From UBA7672 sp041166025 (lineage in GTDB: Bacteria > Pseudomonadota > Alphaproteobacteria > Caulobacterales > Hyphomonadaceae), in the NCBI GenBank assembly GCA_041166025.1, contig JBEAMJ010000069.1:124001-188000 (forward strand): a stretch of DNA of 64,000 bases, written 5' to 3'. Positions 33,801 to 43,899 of this stretch are shown in pieces. Under the pieces are notes generated by a model that was not told the origin of the DNA, made no database searches, and saw only the letters and a program-made list of their open reading frames with translations. Position 1 is the stretch's first letter, and every line of letters begins with the position of its first letter. Made by a program: the position numbers and the translations under genes.

Positions 33801-35399
33801 TCAATGCGCCTCAGCCGCCGGGCCACCTGCGAGGGCGGGTCGTTTCAGCAGCGGGGCCATGAGCAGCACGCCGGCGAAGCATATCGCCATCACGAGGAAC
33901 AGGTTGTTGAACGTCATCACGTTCGATTCGATCTGCATGCGGCGGACCAGCTGGGCGAGGGCCGCCGCCGCCGGGTCGGGATTGCCAGCGGCGCGCAGGG
34001 CCGCCTCTGCCTGGATGAGAAAATCCCGCACTTCCGGCCGCGTCGGATCGAGGCCTGCCGAAATTTCCTGGTCGTGCAGGTTGGTGTAGTTGAGCCGCAT
34101 CGTGTTGATCGCGGCCAGCCCGACCGCCCCGCCAAGGTTGCGGCAAACGGTGATGACTCCGGTCGCGTTCGGCATCTTGTGCGGCGGCAGCGTGCCCAGT
34201 GCGATGAAGTTCGAGGGCACCATGGACATGATGAGACCCGCCCCGCGCAGGGCCTGCGGCCAGAACAGCTCCTCGAAGGATGAGTCCGCCGTCAGAAAGC
34301 TGTTCCAGTAAAGCCCTGTCGCCGCCAGGGTGAGGCCGATCGCCAGCACGTAGCGCGGGTCGATCTTGCGGATCAGCGCGCCGGCGATGGGTCCGCCCAG
34401 AAACATCGCCGCCCCGCCAATGCTCATGATCTGGCCGATCTGCAACGCGCTGTAGCCGCGCACCGTGCCGAGGAAGAGCGGGGTGAGGTAGATCGAGCCG
34501 AACAGCCCAAAGCCGACGATCACCGCGACACTCGATCCCACGGCGAAGTTGCGGTCCTTGAAGACGGTGAGGTCGACCACGGGGTTTGCCCGCGTGAACA
34601 CGCGCCAGAAGAACACCACCGCAGCGAGCGAGCAGAGGAACATCCACATGACCAGGTGCTCGTCCTCAAACCAGCCCGCAGTCGGACCCTCCTCGAAAAC
34701 GTATTCGAACGCGCCGAGGAACAGCGCCATCGCGGCAAGCCCGATGATGTCGATGTTGCGGATAAGGCTGAGATTGGTGGGCTGCTTCGGCGTGAGGTTC
34801 CACACCAGCGTCGCTGCGATGATCCCCGGGATCACGTTGACGAGGAACAAGGCCTGCCAGCTCATGTTCTCGGTGAGCCAGCCGCCCAGCGTCGGCCCGA
34901 TCGAGGGCGCGAGCGTCGCCACCATGCCCACCGCCACCTGCTGCAGCATGGAGCGGTTGGGCCCGAACAGTGTGAACGCCGCCGCCATCGTGGTCGGGAT
35001 CATCGCCGCGCCGACAAAGCCCTGTATGCAGCGGAACACGATGAGGCTGGTGAGGTCCCATGCGAAGGCGCACATGACACTGGCGATGGTGAAGCCCGCG
35101 CACGAAAAGACGAAGAGGCGCCGCATCGACAGCGCGCGGTTCAAGAGGCCCGACAGGGGAATGCCGATCACCTCGGCGATGAGATAACTGGTCTGGATCC
35201 AGGAGACTTCCTCAGCAGAGGCCGAAACGCCCGCCTGGATCTGCGCTATGGAGGAGGCGACGATCTGAATGTCCAGGATCGCCATGAACATGCCAACCAC
35301 CATCGCGAAGAAGCCGATGTTGAGCATCAGGCTTTCGCGCGTGCCCCTGGCCGGCGGCGCGTAGGCTCCCGGCGGCGCGGTGGTGGCGGTTGCGGTCAT
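33801..35399 (-). CDS. DHA2-family efflux MFS permease (EmrB-like)
   Basis: A 532-residue drug:H+ antiporter with 14 predicted helices. The loop after the second helix shows LLNRALSMRRLFVFSC (motif A type), and the stretch LAPSIGPTLGGWLTENMSWQALFLVNVIPG is the DHA2/EmrB signature region (motif C and beyond). It pumps toxic compounds and forms a tripartite system with the periplasmic adaptor encoded directly upstream (2 bp gap). A separate outer-membrane channel would be needed; none is encoded here. A divergent TetR gene is the likely regulator. Confidence 0.94.
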   Translation of the reverse strand: MTATATTAPPGAYAPPARGTRESLMLNIGFFAMVVGMFMAILDIQIVASSIAQIQAGVSASAEEVSWIQTSYLIAEVIGIPLSGLLNRALSMRRLFVFSCAGFTIASVMCAFAWDLTSLIVFRCIQGFVGAAMIPTTMAAAFTLFGPNRSMLQQVAVGMVATLAPSIGPTLGGWLTENMSWQALFLVNVIPGIIAATLVWNLTPKQPTNLSLIRNIDIIGLAAMALFLGAFEYVFEEGPTAGWFEDEHLVMWMFLCSLAAVVFFWRVFTRANPVVDLTVFKDRNFAVGSSVAVIVGFGLFGSIYLTPLFLGTVRGYSALQIGQIMSIGGAAMFLGGPIAGALIRKIDPRYVLAIGLTLAATGLYWNSFLTADSSFEELFWPQALRGAGLIMSMVPSNFIALGTLPPHKMPNATGVITVCRNLGGAVGLAAINTMRLNYTNLHDQEISAGLDPTRPEVRDFLIQAEAALRAAGNPDPAAAALAQLVRRMQIESNVMTFNNLFLVMAICFAGVLLMAPLLKRPALAGGPAAEAH

Positions 35400-35401
35400 G
35401 A

Positions 35402-36559
35402 CTACTTGCAGTCAGGTTTGGTCGATACGGTGGCTGTCACCTGCAGGCCCGCACGCAGCAGGCCGGTGGACAGCGCTTGCCTGTCGAGGATGATCTTCAC
35501 GGGCACGCGCTGCACGATCTTGGTGAAGTTCCCGGTCGCGGTGTCCTGCGGCACCAGGCTGAACGTTCCGCCGGTCGATGGCGAGAGGCTCTGCACCGTG
35601 CCTGTGACGTTGAGATGCGGCAGGGCGTCGACGTGAACCTTCACGCACTGGCCCTCGCGCATCTCGGTGATCTGCGTCTCCTTGAAGTTCGCGACGACCC
35701 AGACATCGTCGGATGACACGATAGACAGCGCGACCTTGCCCGGCGAGAGGATCTGGCCCTCAACCACATCCTTCTTGGTGACAACACCGTTGATCGGCGC
35801 GTGAATCTTCGTGCGGTCCAGCTCCAGCTGGGCGCCGACCACAGCAGCCCGGGCGGCCTCGACTTTTGCCTCGGCTGACAGGGCAGCCGCTTCGGCGCTC
35901 GAGAGCTGGCTGCGCTGTGCTGTGATGGAGGCGGTCGCCTGCGACAGCTGCGCGTCCGCCGTGCGGCGCGCTGCCTCGGCCTGCTCCAGCTTGGCTTTCG
36001 GATACCAGCCCTTCTCCGCGAGTTCGGCGAGGCGCTTCTCGTCCGATGAGGAGAGGTCTGCCGCGGCATCGGCGGCTTCCCGCGCCGCCCGCGCCTCGGC
36101 CAAGGTGTCGCGTTGTACGGCGATGCGCGCGCGCGCCTGCGCCGCATCGGCTTCTGCCTGCGCCAGTTGTGCCTTGGCATGCGCGAGGCGCGTCTGGAAC
36201 TCCGCGTCCTCCAGCTCGATCAGCAGGTCGCCGCGCTTGACCGCCTGGTTCTCGGCGACGTGGATCGTCTTCACATAGCCCTCGATCTTCGGCGTCACGC
36301 GCGCGATGTCGGCGCGCAGCTGGGCGTTGTCGGTCGCGATGTTGAAACGACCGTTTGTCATCCAGTCGATGCCGAACCAGGCGGCCGCGAGCACGGCGAG
36401 GCCGGCAAGACCCAGAAGCACTTTCTTGCGCAGTCCACCGCCGGACGAGGCCTGGCGGGGGGCCGGGGTTGGCGCAGCAGCAGGGGCCGGCGCGTCGGGG
36501 GCGGGCTGGGGCGAACCGGAGGCCGGTGTTGGCTCGATCTTGACCGTCTTGAGCGCCAT
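35402..36559 (-). CDS. HlyD-family membrane fusion protein (EmrA-like)
   Basis: A 385-residue adaptor: Pro/Ala-rich cytoplasmic start, one membrane helix (about 45-67), biotinyl-lipoyl-like halves (GYVKTIHVAENQAVKRGDLL and later APINGVVTKKDV) flanking a long Ala/Glu/Arg coiled-coil hairpin (about 120-235), then a beta-barrel domain. It connects the EmrB-like permease to an outer-membrane exit duct. First gene of a two-gene operon; divergent from the TetR gene with 133 bp between. Confidence 0.94.
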   Translation of the reverse strand: MALKTVKIEPTPASGSPQPAPDAPAPAAAPTPAPRQASSGGGLRKKVLLGLAGLAVLAAAWFGIDWMTNGRFNIATDNAQLRADIARVTPKIEGYVKTIHVAENQAVKRGDLLIELEDAEFQTRLAHAKAQLAQAEADAAQARARIAVQRDTLAEARAAREAADAAADLSSSDEKRLAELAEKGWYPKAKLEQAEAARRTADAQLSQATASITAQRSQLSSAEAAALSAEAKVEAARAAVVGAQLELDRTKIHAPINGVVTKKDVVEGQILSPGKVALSIVSSDDVWVVANFKETQITEMREGQCVKVHVDALPHLNVTGTVQSLSPSTGGTFSLVPQDTATGNFTKIVQRVPVKIILDRQALSTGLLRAGLQVTATVSTKPDCK

Positions 36560-36692
36560 ATGTGTCGTCCCGCCGATCCGTACGGCTCCAAGCCGCAGCG
36601 GAAACTACTGTAATTCTTGTTACGTTTGGGTTGCAATGTAGCCGCGACGTAGCGAGTATCAAGACCCGATCAGAGCGAGTAAGCCTTTGCAA

Positions 36693-37349
36693 ATGTCGCA
36701 ATCCGATTCCGGCCCCGCTGAAGCCCAGACCGTGGAACCTGAAGCCGGCCGGGCCGAGCTTCGCCGCGCCGCCTTCATGAAGGCCGCCAAGGACGTCTTC
36801 CTCGAGCACGGCTATGAGGCGGCAAACATGGCGGAGATCGTGCGCCGGGCGGGTGGGTCCCTGTCGACGCTCTATGCCCAGTTCGGCGGGAAGAAGGGGC
36901 TGTTCGAGGCGATGATCGATGCGCGCGTCGGTGAACTGACAACGCAGATGCAGCTCGAACTCGCCGCCCATGCCCCCCTGCGTGAAGGCCTCACCCGCAT
37001 CGGCGAAGACTTCCTTTTCCGCCAGGTCCAGCCTGAGAACCTCAACTTCTTCCGCCTTATGGTCTCGCAGGCGAAGAAATTCCCCGAGATGGCCGAAGCC
37101 TGGAGCAAGCGCGCGCCCGAAGCGGTGCGCAAGGCGCTGTCGGGCTATCTGGAAGACCGTGTGAAGGCCGGCGAGATCACGATCAGCAATTACGACCAGG
37201 CCGCCGCAACCTTCTTCGATCTGCTTCGCGCCCGTATCCAGATCCGCGCCCTGCTGATGCCGGCCTACGTGCCGACCGACGCTGAAGTGCGCGAGCACGT
37301 GCAGCGCGCGGTGAAGGTCTTCATCGGCGGCATCGAGGCGCTGACCTGA
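36693..37349 (+). CDS. TetR-family regulator, likely of the EmrAB-type operon
   Basis: A 218-residue repressor. An N-terminal HTH of the TetR type is clear: AAKDVFLEHGYEAANMAEIVRRAGGSLSTLYAQFGGKKGLFEAMI. The C-terminal ligand domain is all-helical and carries a FFRLMVSQAKKFPEM segment as in AcrR/NalC-like proteins. ATG at 36693 preferred over a TTG 6 nt upstream; the RBS is weak. Divergent from the efflux operon, so it most likely represses it and responds to an exported compound (inference). Confidence 0.88.
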   Translation: MSQSDSGPAEAQTVEPEAGRAELRRAAFMKAAKDVFLEHGYEAANMAEIVRRAGGSLSTLYAQFGGKKGLFEAMIDARVGELTTQMQLELAAHAPLREGLTRIGEDFLFRQVQPENLNFFRLMVSQAKKFPEMAEAWSKRAPEAVRKALSGYLEDRVKAGEITISNYDQAAATFFDLLRARIQIRALLMPAYVPTDAEVREHVQRAVKVFIGGIEALT

Positions 37350-37361
37350 CGCGTCTGTTCG

Positions 37362-38150
37362 TCAACGGCCCTTGAAATCGCCCGGCCGGCGTTCGCCCAC
37401 CGCCTTCACGCCCTCGCGGAAGTCATCCGTCTTCATCAGCCATTGCTGCTCGACGAATTCATGATCCGTCGCCGCGCGCACAGCCGCGCCCAGCTCCGCG
37501 CGCAGCGTCTTCCGCGTCGAGCGCACCGCCAGCGGCGCATTCTCCGCGATTGACCCCGCCAGCGCCGCCGCACGCTGCATCAGCTGATCCAGCGGCGCGA
37601 TCTCGTCCACCAGCCCCATCGCCAGCGCCGTCTCCGCATCGAAGCGATCGCCCGTGAGAAACATCCGCGCCGCGTTCTGCTTCCCGATCAGCCGGGGCAG
37701 GGTACGCGTCAGCCCGAAGCCCGGATGAAAGCCCAGCTTCACGAAGTTCGCTGCAAACCGCGCATCAGGCGCCGCCACCCGAAAATCGCCCACCAGCGCC
37801 AGCCCCAGCCCGGCGCCGATCGCTGCGCCCTGCACGGCGACAACGATCGGCAGCTCCGTCGAATAGAGCCTCACCGCCTGATCGTAGAGCGGATTGCCGC
37901 GCGCTTCCTCCTTCGCCGCAATGCCGATCTCGTCGGCGCGGCGGGAAAGATCGGCGCCCGAGCAGAACACCTTACCGCTTGTCGCCAGCACGATAGCCCG
38001 CGTCTCGCCATCCCGGTCGAGCGCCTCAAGCCCATCCGCCAGATCGCGCATGAGATCGAGGCTCACCGCATTGATCGGCGGCTTATCGATCGTCACCGTG
38101 GCAACAAACCCGTCGCGCGCGATGTGAATGTCGCCGATGCGGCCTGTCAT
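37362..38150 (-). CDS. Enoyl-CoA hydratase/isomerase family protein
   Basis: A 262-residue crotonase-fold enzyme with oxyanion segments GKVFCSGADL and GAAIGAGLGLALVGDFRVA, and LGFHPGFGLTRTLPRLIG at the catalytic turn. The position often occupied by the second catalytic Glu is not clearly acidic, so hydratase versus isomerase is open. ATG at 38150 chosen over a GTG at 38159 that overlaps the stop of the upstream SDR gene; both would be translationally coupled. It forms an operon with that SDR gene. Confidence 0.87.
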   Translation of the reverse strand: MTGRIGDIHIARDGFVATVTIDKPPINAVSLDLMRDLADGLEALDRDGETRAIVLATSGKVFCSGADLSRRADEIGIAAKEEARGNPLYDQAVRLYSTELPIVVAVQGAAIGAGLGLALVGDFRVAAPDARFAANFVKLGFHPGFGLTRTLPRLIGKQNAARMFLTGDRFDAETALAMGLVDEIAPLDQLMQRAAALAGSIAENAPLAVRSTRKTLRAELGAAVRAATDHEFVEQQWLMKTDDFREGVKAVGERRPGDFKGR

Positions 38151-38155
38151 GCTGC

Positions 38156-38962
38156 TCACCCCAGGAACCGCTCACGGATGCCTCTCCGGAACGCCTCAAC
38201 GCCTGCAGCCAGTCGTTGCGCATAGGTCGCGCGCGCATCATCGCCTGCCACGAATGTCACGCGGTCGCTCGTGTCCATCACAGCGGCGTACGCTTCCTCG
38301 GCGATCTTCTCGGCTGTCGATCCGCCGGCGCGGCGCTCGGGGTCCATGAACGCCTTCATGGTCTTGCCGATGGCCTCCATATAGGCCGGATGCGGCGTCA
38401 TCACGAGCGAGCGGCTGGCGAAGTCCGTCGCGATGCCGCCCGGCGCCAGCGTGCGCACCTTGATGCCGAACGGCGCCAGTTCGTAGGCCAGGCTCTCGCT
38501 CCATCCTTCCAGCGCCCATTTGGTTGCGTGATAGACCGAGTTGAACGGGAACGTCACCAGCCCGCCGATCGACGTCGTCGTCAGGATCATGCCGCTCTTC
38601 TGCGCGCGCAGCGCCGGCAGGAAAGCCTGGGTCACGCGCATCACGCCGAGCAGGTTGGTGTCCAGCTGAGTCTGCAACTGCTCGTCGCTCGCCCCCTCGA
38701 ATGCGCCCGCCAGCCCATACCCCGCATTGTTGAACACCACATTCACCGGCCCAAGCGCCAGCGCCTTCGCGGCGGTCTCCTTGATCTGATCCGCATTCGT
38801 CACGTCGAGTGGCAGCAGCGTCACGCCTGCGATGGCGCCAAGGTCGGACTTTGAAGGATCCCGCATCGTCGCGATCACCTTCCAGCCTTTGGCGGCGAAG
38901 AGCTTGGCCGAGGCGTAGCCGAGCCCGGTGGATGCGCCGGTGATGAAGATGGTTTGCGTCAT
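38156..38962 (-). CDS. Classical SDR oxidoreductase
   Basis: A 268-residue NAD(P)-dependent short-chain dehydrogenase. TGASTGLGYASA is the cofactor loop, NNAGYGLAG the NAG motif, and SVYHATKWAL supplies the catalytic Tyr and Lys. The DVTN motif and a hydrophobic C-terminus are typical of the 17-beta-hydroxysteroid dehydrogenase-like class. The 3' end overlaps the hydratase gene. The substrate is not determinable. Confidence 0.92.
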   Translation of the reverse strand: MTQTIFITGASTGLGYASAKLFAAKGWKVIATMRDPSKSDLGAIAGVTLLPLDVTNADQIKETAAKALALGPVNVVFNNAGYGLAGAFEGASDEQLQTQLDTNLLGVMRVTQAFLPALRAQKSGMILTTTSIGGLVTFPFNSVYHATKWALEGWSESLAYELAPFGIKVRTLAPGGIATDFASRSLVMTPHPAYMEAIGKTMKAFMDPERRAGGSTAEKIAEEAYAAVMDTSDRVTFVAGDDARATYAQRLAAGVEAFRRGIRERFLG

Positions 38963-39150
38963 GAGCCGTTCTCCTTCGCGCGATACGTCGATGTGAGTAA
39001 ACGCTCACAATTTGATTTCCGGGGCAAGCCGAAACATCGCAGGATGAATTTTCCAAGCGGCGGCAAGCCCGCCCGGTGTCCTGATAGGGAGCGTCGCGCT
39101 GCGAAGCTATGGCAATTGAGTCCGTTCTGTGGGGCCGCCACACATGCAGA

Positions 39151-39366
39151 TCACCCGCGCCTGCGTCTGCGTCGGTATTCCTTGTCAACATAATCTCGGA
39201 GCGCTTTCCGGGCTCGCTTCGAATGCCTTAGCTGAAGCTCCCCCAACAGACTCAAGATTGTCATGAGCACCGTCAGGCCAATTATCGACAAAGGAATTCC
39301 CGGCCAGTATCGCAACACGCCACTTATAACCCCTTCGAAGCCGTCGGCCAGAAAGGCAAAGCCCAT
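39151..39366 (-). CDS. Small membrane protein with basic tail, tentative
   Basis: A 71-residue candidate: a hydrophobic stretch about residues 20-45 (SIIGLTVLMTILSLLGEL) followed by a strongly basic, Arg-rich tail (YRRRRRRG at the end). That looks like a single-span protein with a cytoplasmic basic C-terminus. No RBS stands out. The region to the right, to the acyl-CoA dehydrogenase, holds no other ORF. I regard it as possible, not certain. Confidence 0.35.
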   Translation of the reverse strand: MGFAFLADGFEGVISGVLRYWPGIPLSIIGLTVLMTILSLLGELQLRHSKRARKALRDYVDKEYRRRRRRG

Positions 39367-39443
39367 TAGGGCTGCGGCTCACAGGAGCGTCATCGCCGTT
39401 GCCCAGATCGCGGAGCTTGTGGCCGCTTGAAGCAGGCTCTGCT

Positions 39444-40610
<1,167 letters not shown>

Positions 40611-40721
40611 GTTCCACCTCCCACCGGTCTAACGCCGATGGCGGGAGGATGGACCTGCGCTTGAGGGAAGGGAAGTGGTGTGGTTCGTGAGCTTGCGCAT
40701 GCTCAACGGTTGCGTGCCAGC

Positions 40722-41756
40722 CTACAACCCCAACCGATAAAACCTGTTCGCCGTCGCGAAGAACAACTCGTGCTTCTCATCTGCGCTCGCGCCCTTTGCG
40801 ATCAGCTTCAGCGCATTCCACAGCGTCCGGTAGTCACAGCTCACCTCGTCAACCGGGAAATTGCTCTCGAACATCGCACGCTTTGCGCCGAATGCCTCGA
40901 TGCAGGTCTCGATGTACGGTCCCCACTCCTTCGCCAGTTGCTCGGAAGGCGCCCGCGTCTCCGACAGCAGCGATGGGAAATTGCAGAAGGGCATGGCCAG
41001 TCCGCCCAGTTTCACATGCACGTTCGGGCTTTTCGCCAGCTCGCGGATATTCTCGCGCCAGATGGGGAAGCGTTCCGCCAGCTTGCCCGCATAGCTCGCA
41101 ATCCCCAGCGGCGTGCCGACATGGTCCAGAACGATCGGCGTGTCGGGAAACTGCCGCGCGAGGTCGATGAGCTCAGGCAGTTGCGGCTCCAGGAGCCAGG
41201 CATCGAACGACAGTCCGCGCTTGCCCAGCTCTGCAAATCCTTCGCGGAACTTCGCCTCCGTCATCACGCCCGGCGGATTGCGATTGAGCGGCCCCAGCAC
41301 GCCTGCATCCGCATCGTAGGAAGTCGCCCGCCTTATCCCCTTGAACCGCGCGCCGCCCGCCTGGCCGTGCGCGTCCAGCACGCGACCGACATCTGCGCCC
41401 AGCAACAGCTCCGCCGTGCTTACAATCCCCGCACACGCCAGCGTCTTGCCATAGAGCCCGCTCGCGGCCATCGCCGCGACGCCGTTGACGAACTCGGTCT
41501 CGCCCACCGGCTTCATCTCCGTGGGTCCAGCCGCACGATACATCGAGCGGCATTCGAGATAGACCGTCGCCACGATGTTGTGCCCGCTGCCGGTATCCTC
41601 CAGAAGCTGGTCGAGCAGGTAATGCCCCTTGCGATAGCTGATGTGCTCGAAGGGATGCGATGGCGGCGGAATGAGGTGCATCACCGGCCGCCGATCCCAC
41701 AGATGATGGTGCGGATCGATGATCGGCAGATCCGGATCGATGATCGCTTCAGGCAT
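40722..41756 (-). CDS. Amidohydrolase 2 family protein (TIM-barrel)
   Basis: A 344-residue metal-dependent hydrolase or decarboxylase. N-terminal IIDPHHHLWD supplies the HxH of the amidohydrolase_2 family; VLDHVGTP the next His region; and MFESNFPVDE the Asp near the end. Relatives include lactonases and decarboxylases such as LigI/ACMSD-like proteins. ATG at 41756, with GGGGAAC upstream. Together with the acyl-CoA dehydrogenase, hydratase and SDR it may belong to a catabolic set; this is context inference. Confidence 0.88.
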   Translation of the reverse strand: MPEAIIDPDLPIIDPHHHLWDRRPVMHLIPPPSHPFEHISYRKGHYLLDQLLEDTGSGHNIVATVYLECRSMYRAAGPTEMKPVGETEFVNGVAAMAASGLYGKTLACAGIVSTAELLLGADVGRVLDAHGQAGGARFKGIRRATSYDADAGVLGPLNRNPPGVMTEAKFREGFAELGKRGLSFDAWLLEPQLPELIDLARQFPDTPIVLDHVGTPLGIASYAGKLAERFPIWRENIRELAKSPNVHVKLGGLAMPFCNFPSLLSETRAPSEQLAKEWGPYIETCIEAFGAKRAMFESNFPVDEVSCDYRTLWNALKLIAKGASADEKHELFFATANRFYRLGL

Positions 41757-41810
41757 GCATGTTCCCCGCTCTTTGCGAGGACCATCCGGCAAATCGACCG
41801 TGATGTGAAG

Positions 41811-42449
41811 CTAGTTCAGGCCCTTGCGCTCGCGATACCACGCGACATAGGCGCTGGCGCGCGCGCCGGCTGCGGCCTCGACATCCTTCCAGCCGAACGC
41901 ATAGCGCGCCGCAAATCCCGACAACCCCCAGTCGGCATACTGCTCGACATGGTGAAGCTCATGCGCCCACAGGGCAAGGCTCGAGACATAGCTCTCGTCC
42001 TTGAACACGATGGTATCGATCAGGGTCACGGCTGCAGCCCGGCCATTGCGGATGGCAAAGCCGGCAAGGCCTGCCTGGCTGGTATCGCCGATCGCATAGC
42101 GCACGTCCTTCAGCAGCGCCTCGGAAAAGAAGGGGGTCAGCTCCTGCCGTATTGCTTCGGGGATTGGCTTCGCGTCGGTGCGAACCGAATTGCGCGATCG
42201 CTGCATCGCCGCAGCCAGCGTCTCGGAAATGACATTGGCGCTGTACTGGGTCTGCACCTGCATGAAGCCGCGCGTGAAGTTGGTGAGGTGGCCGGAGAAC
42301 GTAGCCCTCGCCGGGTAAGCCTCGATGCGCGCCGGCGCGGGTCGCTGGGCCGTCGCGCTGATGTTCGCCGCGCTGGTTCCGCTCTGCGCGACCACGGGCG
42401 CGGCCCCTGCGATTGTGGCGAGGAGGGCGAGCAGCGCAGGTCGAAACAT
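41811..42449 (-). CDS. DUF4157-type exported protein with HExxH metal site
   Basis: A 212-residue secreted protein; signal peptide about 1-21 (VVAQS). After an unstructured Ala/Pro stretch it has a VRYAIGD...DTIVFKD segment and WAHELHHVEQYADWG (HELHH at 163-167), the pattern of DUF4157/eCIS-core domains, which carry a zincin-like HExxH. The second Glu-rich helix (KDVEAAAGARASAYVAWY) closes the domain. The known family appears alone or in contractile injection system loci; none of the latter's genes are here. It is divergent from the TIR-L12 gene (151 bp apart). Start at 42449 is set by the signal peptide. Confidence 0.82.
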   Translation of the reverse strand: MFRPALLALLATIAGAAPVVAQSGTSAANISATAQRPAPARIEAYPARATFSGHLTNFTRGFMQVQTQYSANVISETLAAAMQRSRNSVRTDAKPIPEAIRQELTPFFSEALLKDVRYAIGDTSQAGLAGFAIRNGRAAAVTLIDTIVFKDESYVSSLALWAHELHHVEQYADWGLSGFAARYAFGWKDVEAAAGARASAYVAWYRERKGLN

Positions 42450-42600
42450 GGAATCCCCGTGATATGCGCGCCAGGAACAGGTCGAGTGAGGTCGAGATTC
42501 CGGATCGCCCATGAATGCGCCGTGAATGTGGCAGTGCGACCTTCCGCGCCGGCATGACAGCTTCCCCAGGCATTGCTACGCAGGCGAGGGGAGATTCGCC

Positions 42601-43326
42601 ATGACCCACCTTTTTGTTTCGCATTCGACGCGCGACGGCGCCCACATCGCCCAACAGCTATCCGCCGCACTTGAAGCCGCTGGCCACCGCTGCTGGATCG
42701 CCCCGCGCGACGTGAAGCCCGGCGTGCCCTATCCCGGCCAGATCGTCACAGCCATCGAGGCCAGCGCAGGCCTTGTCCTCCTCGTCACGCCTGCGGCCAA
42801 CGAAAGCCCCGACGTGCTGCAGGAAATCCAGCTCGCCTCCACCGCGCGCAAGACCATCGCGCCCGTGATCGTTTCCGGCTGCGCTCCGGGCGCGGACCTG
42901 CGCTACTTTCTTGGCGTCCGCCATCAGATCCCGTGGAGCGATGCGCGCGGCACGACAGCTGAGCTCATGCGCTCGTTTCCGGCAGCGGCTCCGCCGCGTT
43001 CCACCCTCGGCGATGCGATGCACAGGTTTGTCGATGATGCGCGCGCTGCGGGAATAATCCCACCCGCGGCCGGCGTCGAAAGTCCTGTAGACGCCAGTCA
43101 GGCCTTCGACGTCTTTCTGCTGATGCCGGGCGATCAGAAGATCAACGTCATCAAGGTGGTTCGCGAGTACACCGGGTGGGGTCTTGCGGAGACAAAAACG
43201 CTCGTCGAGAGCCTTCCGCCTGTTCGCGTCGGCATCGCCATGCCGAAGTCCCGCGCCGAACAGATGATCCGTGACCTGAAGTCGGTCGGCGCGACGATGA
43301 TGCCGCTTGCGGCGCACAGGCCATAA
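42601..43326 (+). CDS. TIR domain fused to a ribosomal L7/L12 C-terminal domain
   Basis: A 241-residue protein with two recognisable domains. Residues 1-112: a bacterial TIR domain, with LFVSHSTRDGAHIAQQL as strand-box 1, CWIAPRDVKPGVPY as the BB loop, and VLQEIQLAS carrying the Glu (E75) that acts in TIR NADases. A 50-residue linker follows. Residues about 169-236: a close match to the bL12 C-terminal domain (FDVFLLMPGDQKINVIKVVRE, then TGWGLAETKTLVES, AE...LKSVGA). The VIKxVR surface used by bL12 to hold EF-Tu and EF-G is kept. The bL12 N-terminal dimer and hinge parts are absent. RBS GGGGAG precedes the ATG. The function is unknown. Confidence 0.88.
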   Translation: MTHLFVSHSTRDGAHIAQQLSAALEAAGHRCWIAPRDVKPGVPYPGQIVTAIEASAGLVLLVTPAANESPDVLQEIQLASTARKTIAPVIVSGCAPGADLRYFLGVRHQIPWSDARGTTAELMRSFPAAAPPRSTLGDAMHRFVDDARAAGIIPPAAGVESPVDASQAFDVFLLMPGDQKINVIKVVREYTGWGLAETKTLVESLPPVRVGIAMPKSRAEQMIRDLKSVGATMMPLAAHRP

Positions 43327-43336
43327 GCCTTGTTCA

Positions 43337-43894
43337 TCATCCCTGACGGCGCGCGGCCCAGGCCTCCGCGCGCTCCTGGCACGCCCGTATCCAACCCGAC
43401 TTGTGGTCGTTGTACGCCATCGAATCCCACGGATGCGCCGCGGCCGCCTCGCGCTTGATTGCTTCGTACGCAAGCGCTTCGGCGCGATGCGCCCGCAGAT
43501 AATCGCGGAACAGCAGCTGGCGCAGGACATTCTCATGTCCATCGACGAAGAAGTGCGCATGGAACAAGCGTTTCCCTTCGCGCTCGAGGACGCAATAGCG
43601 CCGATCGGGAATCCCGAATTCGCCGCGCCAGTGATAGCCAAGCGCCTCGACCTCGGACCGTCGGGCGTCCAGCGTCGTGATCGCTGTCACGGTTGGCATC
43701 AGGTCGATCGTCGGCTTCGCTGCTATGCCGGGAATCGATGTCGATCCCATGTGATGCACGGTGACGAGCTCGTCGCCCAACGCAGCCTTCAGCCGCACCG
43801 CCTCCGCCGCCGCCATGAGCGCCCATTGCGGATTGTGCAGCTCCAGCCTCACGCGCGTGGCGTCGGCCTTGCGCGCCGCGGTCTCATCCGCCAT
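43337..43894 (-). CDS. GrpB family protein (UPF0157)
   Basis: A 185-residue protein of the GrpB/UPF0157 family, a nucleotidyltransferase-like fold. The core HHMGSTSIPGIAAKPTIDLMP is the family signature (GSTSxPGxxxKPxID). The rest is helical, with YNDHKSGWIRACQERAE at the end. The biochemical role is not established; some members are fused to CoaE. ATG at 43894 is 5 nt after the uvrC stop; a GTG at 43903 overlaps it. It converges with the TIR-L12 gene (10 bp). Confidence 0.87.
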   Translation of the reverse strand: MADETAARKADATRVRLELHNPQWALMAAAEAVRLKAALGDELVTVHHMGSTSIPGIAAKPTIDLMPTVTAITTLDARRSEVEALGYHWRGEFGIPDRRYCVLEREGKRLFHAHFFVDGHENVLRQLLFRDYLRAHRAEALAYEAIKREAAAAHPWDSMAYNDHKSGWIRACQERAEAWAARRQG

Positions 43895-43899
43895 CGCGC

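Noticed and set aside
40680..42557. Plus-strand open frame of about 625 codons
   Set aside because: It is antisense to the amidohydrolase and DUF4157 genes, both of which have clear motifs.
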